Source: Streptosporangiaceae bacterium (GTDB taxonomy: Bacteria; Actinomycetota; Actinomycetes; Streptosporangiales; Streptosporangiaceae). Taken from it: DNA of 36,938 nucleotides. A program made the position numbers and the translations under genes. Below the pieces are notes generated by a model, which searched no databases, was not told the DNA's origin, and saw only the letters and a list, made by a program, of their open reading frames with translations. Location of the stretch: positions 1 through 36,938 of the forward strand of contig JAICUO010000006.1 of NCBI GenBank assembly GCA_025935815.1, written 5' to 3'. Positions 1-8,793 of this stretch are shown in pieces. Numbering within the stretch: the stretch's first letter is position 1; each line of letters starts with the position of its first letter.

Positions 1-289
1 GGGCAGACGCCGGACCTGGCCTCTTCCGGCACGTCGCGTCAGAGTCTGGGGCGCCCAAGAGCTACCACTATCGTCTGCAAGTCGCGCGGTGCTCCGGGGG
101 CTGGGTGAACCCCGTCGATCGGTGGACTGGTGCCATCGTGGCCGGATGCTATGGGGTCGTTGAGGCATCCGAGGGCGAGCTCGCCGTCATCGCCAGGCAG
201 GTCATGGGGCGCTTCGGCGTTGGTTGGTCCACCTGCGCGCTGGCAGAGGTAGGTGGGCAGGTCTTTGCCGCCACCCGCCGGGCAGCAGC

Positions 290-600
290 TGCTCGCGGTG
301 CCGGCCGTAGGTGAACGCGCCGGCGTAGCGGGGGTTGTGCAGCGCGTTCAGCACGGTGGAGTGCCGTAGCGGCTGCCAGTCGACCTCGCCCTTGCGGGGT
401 CCCTTCTGGTGCCGCCAGGGGAAGGGCAGCCCGGCGGCGCGGAACGCCTTCACCACGGCGGTGGCTGACCCGGTGGCCTCGAAGGTGGCGAGCAGGTGCC
501 GGACGGCGCCCTGGATGGCGGCGTCGGGGTCGAGGATGGCGTGCCCGGCGGCGTCGTAGGCCAGCCCGATGGGCAGCGGCATGATGAGCTCGCCGCGCCA
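290..600 (-). pseudogene. Serine recombinase (large resolvase 'Recombinase' domain) remnant
   Basis: Minus frame 202..582 reads WRGELIMPLPIGLAYDAAGHAILDPDAAIQGAVRHLLATFEATGSATAVVKAFRAAGLPFPWR...WQPLRHSTVLNALHNPRYAGAFTYGR, typical of the recombinase domain of large serine recombinases; no N-terminal catalytic resolvase domain and the homologous reading is lost after TYGRHRE. Confidence 0.7.
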
Positions 601-715
601 GCCCGTTTCCCCGGACCGCCTCCCGAACCCGCCGTGCGAGTCGTCCCCGCCTCGGCTTCACCCTCGCCGCCTAACCGAATAAGCCAGCAGGGTCCTACAA
701 GCCGACGAGGCACGG

Positions 716-1408
716 TTAGAAGATCGGGGGATAGCCCAAGCGGCCCTGAAGCTCGTTGATCCGGTCGGCTAGCGGGATCGGCAGGTGGCTTGCGGGCAGC
801 GGCACCCCGGCCAGGGGATCGTCGGCCTCCTCCCCGGCCAGGACGGGGGCCGGCTCGCCGAGGCCGAGGAAGGCGAATGTCTCGCGAGCCTCCTGGACGG
901 GGCGGCCGGCGAGGTCCTCGTACCTGACCTGACGGCAGGCATCGGGATGCGCCTCCCGAAACCGCAGCAGCGATTCGGTCCGTTCGGCCCAGTACGCCGC
1001 TATGGCCGCGTGCCCGGCGCCCGGGTTGGCATCGAGGCCCGCGCGCACGACGTCCGGGCAGCTGCGGTGGAGGCAGAGGAACTGCGTCTGCGGGTAAAGC
1101 TCGAGGAAGGCTTCGCCTACCGAGGGTGGCGAGAAGCAGACCTCGCACCACCGAGGCTTGCCGACCTCCGCCAGAATGATGCTGATCATGCTGCTGGCCA
1201 TGGCGCGGATGGACGAGACCGCTAGCGATGACAGCGGGCCAGCGCGATTGTCGACCTGCCGCCAGGCGGCGGCGGCCTGGGCACACGCTGGCAGCAGGCC
1301 GGTGCCGCTGGTGCAGGCCAGCGCGGGGCTGCGGGCCAGCAGCCGCTGGATCCGCGCGGCTCCGGAGTAGCCGCACGCGAGCACGACGACCGGCTGACGA
1401 GCAGTCAC
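716..1408 (-). CDS. Sulfotransferase family protein (short)
   Basis: 230 aa; N-terminal PVVVLACGYSGAARIQRLLARSPALACTSGT resembles the PAPS-binding loop; QFLCLHRSCPDVV and VRYEDLAGRP match sulfotransferase motifs. GTG start overlaps the upstream gene stop (GTGA, 1405-1408). Confidence 0.75.
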   Translation of the reverse strand: MTARQPVVVLACGYSGAARIQRLLARSPALACTSGTGLLPACAQAAAAWRQVDNRAGPLSSLAVSSIRAMASSMISIILAEVGKPRWCEVCFSPPSVGEAFLELYPQTQFLCLHRSCPDVVRAGLDANPGAGHAAIAAYWAERTESLLRFREAHPDACRQVRYEDLAGRPVQEARETFAFLGLGEPAPVLAGEEADDPLAGVPLPASHLPIPLADRINELQGRLGYPPIF

Positions 1409-2778
1409 TGGCGTACCAGGCCCCGGTCAGGACCGGCCCCGGCCGGCTGCCACGCCGGCGTCAGGCCGAGCAGTTCGGCGAGCATGGCGATGCGGGCATC
1501 CGTGACGACGGGGCCGGCCTCGCCGGTGTCGCAGTAACGCAGTTCGCAGCGGCGCATGGCCACGCCGAGGTTGATGTGGCCAGCGAGCACCGCCCGCCAC
1601 GAGCCGACGGAACCGACGATGTCCCAGGCGGTGTCGTCCTCACCATCGCGGTCCACGCTGGTGAGCGTCCTGGCGGCCAGGTCCACCCGCCACCGGCTTT
1701 CCCGTCCGCCGCCCGCTCCGGCGTCGGGCATCGACACGACCATGAAGGACTCGCTAGCGCACGCGCCCCAGCGTCGCGCGAACCCGCCTCCGATCCGGGA
1801 CAGCCCGGTGCTGAGCAAGTCGACGACGGCTGAGAGTCCAGGAGTCTCGGCCGCGCCGTCCGCTGCGGCGCGGGCACCGGTTACCCGCAGGTCGGCGGGT
1901 ACCGCCGCGGTACCCCACTTCTCATCCACCGGCAGGTAGCCGAGCTTGCCGGTCAGCTCAGTCATGACCTGGGTCACCGGCGGCGGGATCAGCCCGGCCG
2001 GCAAGGACCAGCCTCGGCCGACCGAGGTCCTGCTGATGTGAGAGGTGTGCCAGATCTTGTAGTCCGCCGGGCCGAACCGCTCCCGTTCGGGGGAGAAGCA
2101 GTGGCCCGAGATACCCGGCTGCTGGTCCACGCCGAGGAACTCGAAGATCCCGGCCGCGATGGTCTCGGGCTCGGCGACCAAGTCTTCGTACCGTACCCGG
2201 TGGCAGGAGGCGGCGAACCGCTCCTCCGCGGCCAGGGTGGCGCCCGCGCTGTCCACCCAAAACCTGGCCAGCGCCCACACCGCGTTGCCGGGCGTGCTGG
2301 CGATGTACGGGTCGAACCCGTAGCCGTTCAGGCCCCACGGGCACGCCTCGATCCCGGAGGCGATCACGTCCATCGGGTGCCGGTACAGACACAGGAACTT
2401 CGCCTCCGGGTAGATGCGCAGCAGCAGTTCCGCGTACCGCGCGGTGCCCAGGCTCTTATCGCAGTACCGTTTCTTCCCGCGCCGAGCCAGGTAGGACGCG
2501 GTCATCTCATCCATCGTCCGGCGCACCCCGGCGATGGCCGCGTCGGGGATTTCCGGGGGTTCGTCGCCGCGCTCGGCCGATAGCGGCGCCCCCTCGATCA
2601 GCGACCACACCGTGGCCAACTGCCCGGTCACCCCCGGCAGGTTGGTCTCCGGCGGGCAGGCCAGGTCCGGATGCGCGTCCAGCAGGAACCTCAGCAACGT
2701 CGAGCCAGACCGCCCGTTGCACAGCACGTACACCGGCGGCCCTGGCGTGCAGATCACCGGCGAACCCTTATCTGTCAT
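1405..2778 (-). CDS. Sulfotransferase with C-terminal SCP2-like domain
   Basis: 457 aa; PVYVLCNGRSGSTLLRFLLDAHPDLACPPETN (PAPS loop), KFLCLYRHPMDV, CHRVRYEDLVAEPE; C-terminal ~110 aa (RWRVDLAARTLTSV...WDIVGSVGSWRAVLAGHINLGVAMRRCELRYC) looks like an SCP2 sterol-transfer-type fold. Confidence 0.8.
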   Translation of the reverse strand: MTDKGSPVICTPGPPVYVLCNGRSGSTLLRFLLDAHPDLACPPETNLPGVTGQLATVWSLIEGAPLSAERGDEPPEIPDAAIAGVRRTMDEMTASYLARRGKKRYCDKSLGTARYAELLLRIYPEAKFLCLYRHPMDVIASGIEACPWGLNGYGFDPYIASTPGNAVWALARFWVDSAGATLAAEERFAASCHRVRYEDLVAEPETIAAGIFEFLGVDQQPGISGHCFSPERERFGPADYKIWHTSHISRTSVGRGWSLPAGLIPPPVTQVMTELTGKLGYLPVDEKWGTAAVPADLRVTGARAAADGAAETPGLSAVVDLLSTGLSRIGGGFARRWGACASESFMVVSMPDAGAGGGRESRWRVDLAARTLTSVDRDGEDDTAWDIVGSVGSWRAVLAGHINLGVAMRRCELRYCDTGEAGPVVTDARIAMLAELLGLTPAWQPAGAGPDRGLVRQ

Positions 2779-3033
2779 CAGACCTCCTCAACCACGGACA
2801 CGACCAGGAAGCTATGACCAGGCTCGCGCCGCGGTCAACGCCGGTACGGGCCGTCCCGTACCCGGGCGGAGCAGTGACGGGCGGCCGACGGCGGCGTGGC
2901 CAGCGAGGAAAGCCGACCCGGCCGCGGCGGCCGACCGTCCCCGGGCGCAGCCGGCGCACAGCGTGCCGTCGCACCATGGGCTGGTGGCCGCCGCGAATGC
3001 CGCGGCAGCGAAGCCAACGGAGGGAAACCGCTC

Positions 3034-3495
3034 ATGAAGAAGGTCCGTTACGCACTCGGCGCCCTGGGCGTGGCACAGGCCCTCGGCCTGCTGGCCCCGG
3101 CCGCCAACGCCGCGACCGCCCAAGCCCACGCGCCGAAGCACCCGGTCAAAGCCGTGTCGCTGAGGAAGGACACGCCCTTGATCGTCTGCGGTGCTACCAC
3201 CGGCAAGAATGCGTCCGCCAACCACCTGCACGCACACGTCACCTACCAGGGACATTGCGTCCACTTCCAGTCGGCGTACATCACCCACTCGCAGAACAGC
3301 CTGACCGAGCGGGTCAGGTTCTACAACTCCGTGGGCACCAGGATCGCCCAGACCAGGATCGGCGGACACCAGGGCGGCGGGCGAACGACCTTCAAGTCAT
3401 CGCCCAACGTCACCGACGTCTACAAGATCTGCGAGGCCCTCGTCTTCAATGGGACCAGCTCGGTGAATTACGGTCCCGTGTGCGAGAACATCTGA
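3034..3495 (+). CDS. Small secreted protein
   Basis: ATG at 3034 preceded by ACGGAGGG; MKKVRYALGALGVAQALGLLAPAANAATAQA is a plausible signal peptide; mature part has two cysteine-containing segments (VCGATTG, CHVHF-like, KICEAL, GPVCENI). The tracked ORF start at 2896 is upstream of this more likely start. Confidence 0.65.
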   Translation: MKKVRYALGALGVAQALGLLAPAANAATAQAHAPKHPVKAVSLRKDTPLIVCGATTGKNASANHLHAHVTYQGHCVHFQSAYITHSQNSLTERVRFYNSVGTRIAQTRIGGHQGGGRTTFKSSPNVTDVYKICEALVFNGTSSVNYGPVCENI

Positions 3496-3508
3496 CTGGG
3501 TGACGCTA

Positions 3509-3542
3509 TAGCCGCCGTGCCGCATGCCGGGCACGGCGGCTA
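3509..3542. terminator. Bidirectional hairpin terminator between convergent genes
   Basis: Perfect 13-bp inverted repeat TAGCCGCCGTGCC / GGCACGGCGGCTA with 8-nt loop GCATGCCG, located between the convergent stops at 3495 and 3540. Confidence 0.6.
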
Positions 3543-4592
3543 ATCGGCTTGCTGGCGCAGTATCCGCAGGTAGGATGCTGCCACCTGCGGGCCGGGACGG
3601 ATCCCGAGCTCGCGGTCCAGCCGCCGCCTCAGCTCGCAGAAGACTCGGATCGCCGTGGCCTGCTGCCCGGTGGCCGCCAGCGCCGTCATCAAGATCGCGT
3701 GTGCCTGCTCGTTGAACGGCTCGCTGGCGCACAGCGCGCGCAGCGGCGGCAGTGCCCGTCCGGCCCGCCTGGCGGCCGCCGCAGCCCCGGCAAAACGCAG
3801 CACCACGTCCCCGCGGCGACGCGTGACCTCGGCGGCCGCCGGGTAGCCGTGCAGCACCTCCAGGTCGGCCAGCACCTCACCTCGCCACAGGCCGAGTGAT
3901 CGCTCGTACAACGCGCAAGCGAGGCGACACTCGCCCCTGGCGGCGGCCCTGTCGGCGCGGCGTGACAGCTCGCGGAACTCCGCGATGTCCAGGTCCATTC
4001 CTTCGCCCAGCCGGTAGCCATCGGAGGCCAGCGGGACCGGGCCGCCGTTCCGGCGTGGTACCCCGCTGGGGCCGAGCAGCCGACGTAGCCGGCTGGCGTA
4101 CGCCTGGACCCGCGTCACCGCGCTGGCTGGGGGACGGTCACCCCACAGCACATCGATGATCAGGTCCCGCGGCACTGCGGCGGGCCAGTGCAGGGCCAGC
4201 AGGCCAAGCACCGTTCGCTGCTGGGGTGAGCCGAGGTCGACAGCGGCCCCGCTGTGACGCGCCATCAGCGGGCCGAGTGCTCCGATCCGCACCCCGGCCA
4301 GCGCCCTGGCGCCGACCGTCCCCGCCGGGCCGTAGTCCGGGTCAACATCAGGCTGCCCGCCGCACCACGCATCCGCTAGCTCGCCCCGTTCCCGGTGATC
4401 CATGCTCAGGGCGGCGGCGATCGCGGCCACCGATCCCCAACGCGGGCACCGGGTCCGGCCCTGCTCCAGGTCCCGCAAGGCTCCGATGCTCCATCCGGCT
4501 GCGGCCGCTAGCTCCCGCTGGGTCAACCCCGCGCTCACCCGGCGCTCCCGCACCAACTCGCCCACCCCGTCGGGGGCGTCGTCTGACATCAT
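3540..4592 (-). CDS. XRE-HTH fused to SARP-family (wHTH + BTAD) transcriptional regulator
   Basis: N-terminal XRE helix-turn-helix (GELVRERRVSAGLTQRELAAAAGWSIGALRDLEQGR), then SARP wHTH (QQRTVLGLLALHWPAAVPRDLIIDVLWGDRPPASAVTRVQAYASRLRRLLG) and BTAD (LDIAEFRELSRRADRA...LLRILRQQ). Confidence 0.8.
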   Translation of the reverse strand: MMSDDAPDGVGELVRERRVSAGLTQRELAAAAGWSIGALRDLEQGRTRCPRWGSVAAIAAALSMDHRERGELADAWCGGQPDVDPDYGPAGTVGARALAGVRIGALGPLMARHSGAAVDLGSPQQRTVLGLLALHWPAAVPRDLIIDVLWGDRPPASAVTRVQAYASRLRRLLGPSGVPRRNGGPVPLASDGYRLGEGMDLDIAEFRELSRRADRAAARGECRLACALYERSLGLWRGEVLADLEVLHGYPAAAEVTRRRGDVVLRFAGAAAAARRAGRALPPLRALCASEPFNEQAHAILMTALAATGQQATAIRVFCELRRRLDRELGIRPGPQVAASYLRILRQQAD

Positions 4593-4740
4593 GACGGACT
4601 CCACTCGGACACATCCAGCTCGATCGCCCGTCCAGGCTGAAGAATGGCCACCCCGGTGCATCCGCCCAGTTCAGCAGGCACGTTCTTCACTATGAGATGA
4701 GCCCCCCGCGTCTTGACGCCATGTCCTGGCTGAAACCCCA

Positions 4741-4920
4741 TCATCGATGGACGCGTCCGCGTCTTATGCAAGTCGGATGCAGTGCAGTGCGGGAAGGGGC
4801 ACGGCCCACGGGGCGGCCGGGGCGTTCGTGTTCCGGGTGGTCGGCCTGGACGGAGCCACCTAGGCCGAGTGTCGTAATGACGAGCACTGGCACGAGGAAG
4901 CATGCGAGGCGTTTCAGCAT
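4741..4920 (-). CDS. Putative 59-aa signal-peptide-containing small peptide
   Basis: Internal Met of tracked ORF 4741..4995 gives MLKRLACFLVPVLVITTLGLGGSVQADHPEHERPGRPVGRAPSRTALHPTCIRRGRVHR; strong n/h/c-region signal peptide ending SVQA|D; divergent to the SARP-NB-ARC gene. Confidence 0.45.
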   Translation of the reverse strand: MLKRLACFLVPVLVITTLGLGGSVQADHPEHERPGRPVGRAPSRTALHPTCIRRGRVHR

Positions 4921-4964
4921 TCCGCTCTCTCGATAGCCGAGTTCGGTGTCGCACGGACCCCAGT

Positions 4965-5012
4965 CTCGGAAATGCGCGTTGAAGTCCTGTTGCACTCACA
5001 CTGCATCGGGCT
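4965..5012 (+). repeat. 48-nt imperfect direct repeat, copy 1
   Basis: ctcggaaatgcgcgttgaagtcctgttgcactcacactgcatcgggct; 40/48 identical to 5375..5422, all 8 differences are transitions. Confidence 0.7.
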
Positions 5013-5374
5013 TTGCGCAGGACCAACGCTGACCACCGCAGACGCCCGCCCCGTTACGCATAAGAGGCCGCGCGGATAGGTGATGCGGCGCCCATCCTGG
5101 CTTCCGGCGCACCGCGGGTCACAACAAAGCCGGGGCAGGCGGCGCTGGCGCCGACTCCTCGCTGAATCTCTCAAGGGAACTAAATGGCACGTCTTTGCGG
5201 CACCAGCCCGGCTCGAAGACGATCGGTCGAGTTTGTGTCCCGGCGGCCCCCGATCACATGCGGCACCGTTAGTGCGTTGCTACCCCGTCGTTCTCATGTG
5301 CTGACAGGAATCAAAAACTTCTCGTTCCGCCTGCAGTGCCGTCTGCGTTGCGCCGGGACTGTACGGAACCTAGC

Positions 5375-5422
5375 CTCGGAAATGCACGTTGAAGTTCTGT
5401 TGCGCTCATGTCGCACCGGGCT
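5375..5422 (+). repeat. 48-nt imperfect direct repeat, copy 2
   Basis: ctcggaaatgcacgttgaagttctgttgcgctcatgtcgcaccgggct; ends 32 nt upstream of the likely SARP start codon at 5454. Confidence 0.7.
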
Positions 5423-5453
5423 CGACGAGGGGCGTGCTGTCCAGGAGAACGGA

Positions 5454-8400
5454 ATGTGGTTCGCGATCTTGGGACCATTGCTGGTCCATGACGGGGAAAT
5501 GCAGGTTAATGTGCCGAAAGGGCGGCAGCGTGTGCTGCTCGCGGCCCTGCTGGTGCATGCTGGAGAGCCGGTTTCGGCCGACTCGCTTGCCGAGGTGGTG
5601 TGGGACGGAGCGCCTTCGTCCGGTGCCGAGGTCACGCTGCGATCCCATGTGCTCCGGCTCCGCCGCGCGCTGGGACCATATGCCGGAGCCCGGCTGGTGA
5701 CCCGGCACCCTGGTTACCTCCTCCAGGCCAGTGAAGACGAAGCCGACGTGCTCCGGTTCCGCCGCCTGTGTCAGGACGGCGGAACCGCGCTGCGGGAGAG
5801 AGCCTGGTGGCGCGCAGACGGGCTGCTCGGTGAGGCACTGAACTTGTGGCGTGGCACACCCCTGGCCGACATCCCGTCCGAATCGTTGCACCGGGACCAG
5901 GTGCAGGGTCTGGAGGAGCTGCGACTGCAGGCCGAGGAATGGCGGACCGACGCCGCTCTGCACCTGGGTCGCCACGCCGAGCTGGTGCCCAGGCTGCAGT
6001 CCCTGGCTGCCGGGCATCCGCTGCGGGAACGCTTTCACTCCCAGCTCATGCTCGCCCTCTACCGGTGCGGCCGTCAGGCGGAGGCACTGGCCGTCTACCA
6101 GCGCGCCCGCGACGTCCTCGTCGGGGAACTCGGCGTCGAGCCGGGACCTGGCCTGCGGGACCTGCACCAGCGGATACTGTCCGCCGACGCGGACCTGGAC
6201 ATCACCAGCCCGGTACGCTCCGCGGAGGCCGGACCTCAGCGGGCCGTGCCGCGGGAACTGCCGCCGGCGGTGCCAGGATTCACCGGCCGTTCGGATGAAC
6301 TCTCGGCGCTGTCCCGGCTGCTGGACCGGCCAGATGAGCAGGCTCCCGGAGCCGTCGTGATCTCAGCGATCGGCGGGACCGCCGGAGTCGGCAAGACCGC
6401 GCTGGCGGTGCAGTGGGCGCACCAGGCCACCGGGAGTTTCCCCGACGGGCAGCTCTACGTGAACCTGCGCGGCTACGACCCCGGCCAGCCGATGCCTGCC
6501 ACGGACGCGCTCGCTGGGTTCTTGCGCTCGCTGGGCGTAGCTGGCTCCGAGATCCCGCCAGATGAAGAGGAGCGTACCGCCCGCTACCGCAGCCTGCTGG
6601 CCGGCAAACGGCTGTTGGTCGTGCTGGACAACGCCGGATCAGCCGATCAGATCAGGCCGCTGCTGCCCGGCACCCGGGCCTGCGCTGTGGTGGTCACCAG
6701 CCGGGGCACACTCGCCGGGCTGGTGGCCAGGGACGGCGCTGCCCGCTTGAACCTCGGCGTGCTCCCGCAGCAGGACGCGGTCGCCCTGCTGCGAACGCTG
6801 ATCGGCGCGCGGGTGGACGCCGAACCTGAGGCATCCGCCGAGTTGGCCGACCAGTGTTGCCGACTCCCGCTCGCGCTGCGGGTGGCCGCCGAGTTCGCCG
6901 CCAGCCATCCGGCTGCCACACTGACCGGGCTGGCCGACGAGCTGACCGACCTGCGCACCCGGCTGGACCGGCTGGCCGCCGACGGTGACCCTCGCACCCA
7001 GGTGCGGACCGTGTTCTCCTGGTCCTACCGCCACCTCGACGCCGATGCCGCCCGGACCTTCCGGCTGCTGGGCCTACACCCCGGCCCCGACCTCGACCCG
7101 TACGCCGCCGCGGCCCTCACTGACACGGCGATGCCACAGGCCACGCGGGCGCTAGACGTGCTATCGCGCGCGCACCTGATCCAGCCTGCCGCACCGGGCC
7201 GGTACGGCATGCACGACTTGCTCCGCGCCTACGCCCGCGAACTCACCGCTGACCTGGACACCAGTCAGGAGCAGCACGCGGCGCTGACCCGCCTATTCGA
7301 CCACTACCTGCACACCGCTATGACGGCGATGGACGCGCAGTTCCCCACCGACCACCACCGCCGTCCCCTCATCCCCCGGCCGACTACCCCGGTCCCGCCG
7401 CTGACCGATCCCGCTGCGGCACGGGAATGGCTGGATGCCGAACGCACCGTTCTGGTGGCGGCCGCTGGGCACACCGCCGCCCACGGCTGGACCGGCCACG
7501 CCACGCGGCTAGCCGCCACCCTCGCCAGTTACCTTCACAGCGGCGACTGCATCCCCGAAGCCCTCACCATTTATGGCCACGCGCTCGGTGCCGCTCGCGG
7601 CAGCGGTGACCACGCTGCCGAGGCGACGGCCCTCAAAAACATCGGCAACGTCGAGTTGCAGCAAAGCCGCCTTGAGCAGGCCGGTGACCACCATCGCCAG
7701 GCGCTGGCCCTGTTCCGTGAGATAGGCGACCGATCCGGTGAGGCGCGCACGCTGGGAAGCATAGGCCTTGGTGAAACCAGCCTGGGCCGATACGAGCAGG
7801 CCGGACGCCATCAGCAGGAAGCTGTCGCCATCTTCCGTGACATCGGCGACCGTGTCGGCGAGTCACGCGCGCTCGGCAATCTCGGCCTAGTCCGGCAACG
7901 GGAAGGCCGCTATCAGGAGGCTGCCGACCATCACAAGCAGTCCCTGGACCTGTCCCGCGAGTTCGGCGATGGTCAGGGCGAAGCCTGGGCACTGGCCAGG
8001 CTCGGCTTTGTTGACCTGCGGCTGGGCCGCTTGCAGCACGCGGCCGGCTACCTCCAGCAGGCCATCGCCATGTTCCATGAAATGGGTAGTACAAGCGGCG
8101 TAGCCGAGAACCTGGTGAGGCTCGGCGACGTTTATGTGGAGCTCGGCCGCTACGAGCAAGCTGCCGGGAACTTTGAGCAGGCCCTGGCCATGTTCCGCGA
8201 GATCGGCGATCCGATCATGGAGTCCGATGCGCTCAACGGCCTCGGGGAGGTTCTCTTCCGGACAGGTGATCTCGATCAGGCACGCGCGCACCACGCCACC
8301 GCACTCCGGCGCGCATCCGAGGTCAGCGCGCCACGTCACCAAGCACGCGCGCACAGCGGCCTCGCCCGCGTCTACCAGGCCTGCGGCGATTCTCTCCGGA

Positions 8401-8615
8401 CCCGGCACCACTGGCAGGAAGCCCTCACTCGCTACGAGGCCATCGGCTCCCCCGAGGCCGACGAAATCCACGCCCGCCTCGACAAGGCCAGTGACAGCGA
8501 CGACGATCAGCCGGGGTTATGCCCGGGGCGTCCGAGTAGGTCCTGCTGGGTAGTGGCGATAGCCGCTCCAGGGCACGATTACGCGCGATGGCTGCTGGGA
8601 GGCGGTCCAGGCTAG
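5454..8615 (+). CDS. SARP-BTAD-NB-ARC-TPR (AfsR-type) transcriptional regulator
   Basis: ATG at 5454 with AGGAG upstream; MWFAILGPLLVHDGEMQVNVPKGRQRVLLAALLVHAGEPVSADSLAEVVWDG (SARP wHTH), BTAD, Walker A GGTAGVGKTALAVQWAH (NB-ARC), and at least six C-terminal TPR units (e.g. GRYEQAGRHQQEAVAIFRDIGDRVGESRALGNLGLVRQREGRYQEA). Confidence 0.9.
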   Translation: MWFAILGPLLVHDGEMQVNVPKGRQRVLLAALLVHAGEPVSADSLAEVVWDGAPSSGAEVTLRSHVLRLRRALGPYAGARLVTRHPGYLLQASEDEADVLRFRRLCQDGGTALRERAWWRADGLLGEALNLWRGTPLADIPSESLHRDQVQGLEELRLQAEEWRTDAALHLGRHAELVPRLQSLAAGHPLRERFHSQLMLALYRCGRQAEALAVYQRARDVLVGELGVEPGPGLRDLHQRILSADADLDITSPVRSAEAGPQRAVPRELPPAVPGFTGRSDELSALSRLLDRPDEQAPGAVVISAIGGTAGVGKTALAVQWAHQATGSFPDGQLYVNLRGYDPGQPMPATDALAGFLRSLGVAGSEIPPDEEERTARYRSLLAGKRLLVVLDNAGSADQIRPLLPGTRACAVVVTSRGTLAGLVARDGAARLNLGVLPQQDAVALLRTLIGARVDAEPEASAELADQCCRLPLALRVAAEFAASHPAATLTGLADELTDLRTRLDRLAADGDPRTQVRTVFSWSYRHLDADAARTFRLLGLHPGPDLDPYAAAALTDTAMPQATRALDVLSRAHLIQPAAPGRYGMHDLLRAYARELTADLDTSQEQHAALTRLFDHYLHTAMTAMDAQFPTDHHRRPLIPRPTTPVPPLTDPAAAREWLDAERTVLVAAAGHTAAHGWTGHATRLAATLASYLHSGDCIPEALTIYGHALGAARGSGDHAAEATALKNIGNVELQQSRLEQAGDHHRQALALFREIGDRSGEARTLGSIGLGETSLGRYEQAGRHQQEAVAIFRDIGDRVGESRALGNLGLVRQREGRYQEAADHHKQSLDLSREFGDGQGEAWALARLGFVDLRLGRLQHAAGYLQQAIAMFHEMGSTSGVAENLVRLGDVYVELGRYEQAAGNFEQALAMFREIGDPIMESDALNGLGEVLFRTGDLDQARAHHATALRRASEVSAPRHQARAHSGLARVYQACGDSLRTRHHWQEALTRYEAIGSPEADEIHARLDKASDSDDDQPGLCPGRPSRSCWVVAIAAPGHDYARWLLGGGPG

Positions 8616-8793
8616 GCTCCCGCTGGGGGATGTCGGCTGCTTTATCACCGTGAATGGCTACCAGGTGGACGTGCTCCAGGGTAATACGGTGCCGGTCGGC
8701 AAGCCTGGCTTGGCGGCGGGCCTGGATGGCGCGAGGAATCAGGTGGGCTGGCATGCGGTTGTCTTCGCGAAGCTGGCCGGGCCGCACTCGGCG

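Noticed and set aside
450-1376. 308-aa minus-strand ORF in the track
   Set aside because: Pro/Arg-rich alternate-frame ORF overlapping the sulfotransferase; no family signature. Typical high-GC spurious ORF.
5184-5453. Extended N-terminus of the SARP-NB-ARC ORF
   Set aside because: Covers the direct repeat and lacks SARP homology; ATG 5454 has AGGAG and begins the canonical wHTH.
8425-8787. 120-aa minus ORF between SARP and island
   Set aside because: Overlaps the SARP 3' end, no domain I can recognise; could be debris but unsupported.
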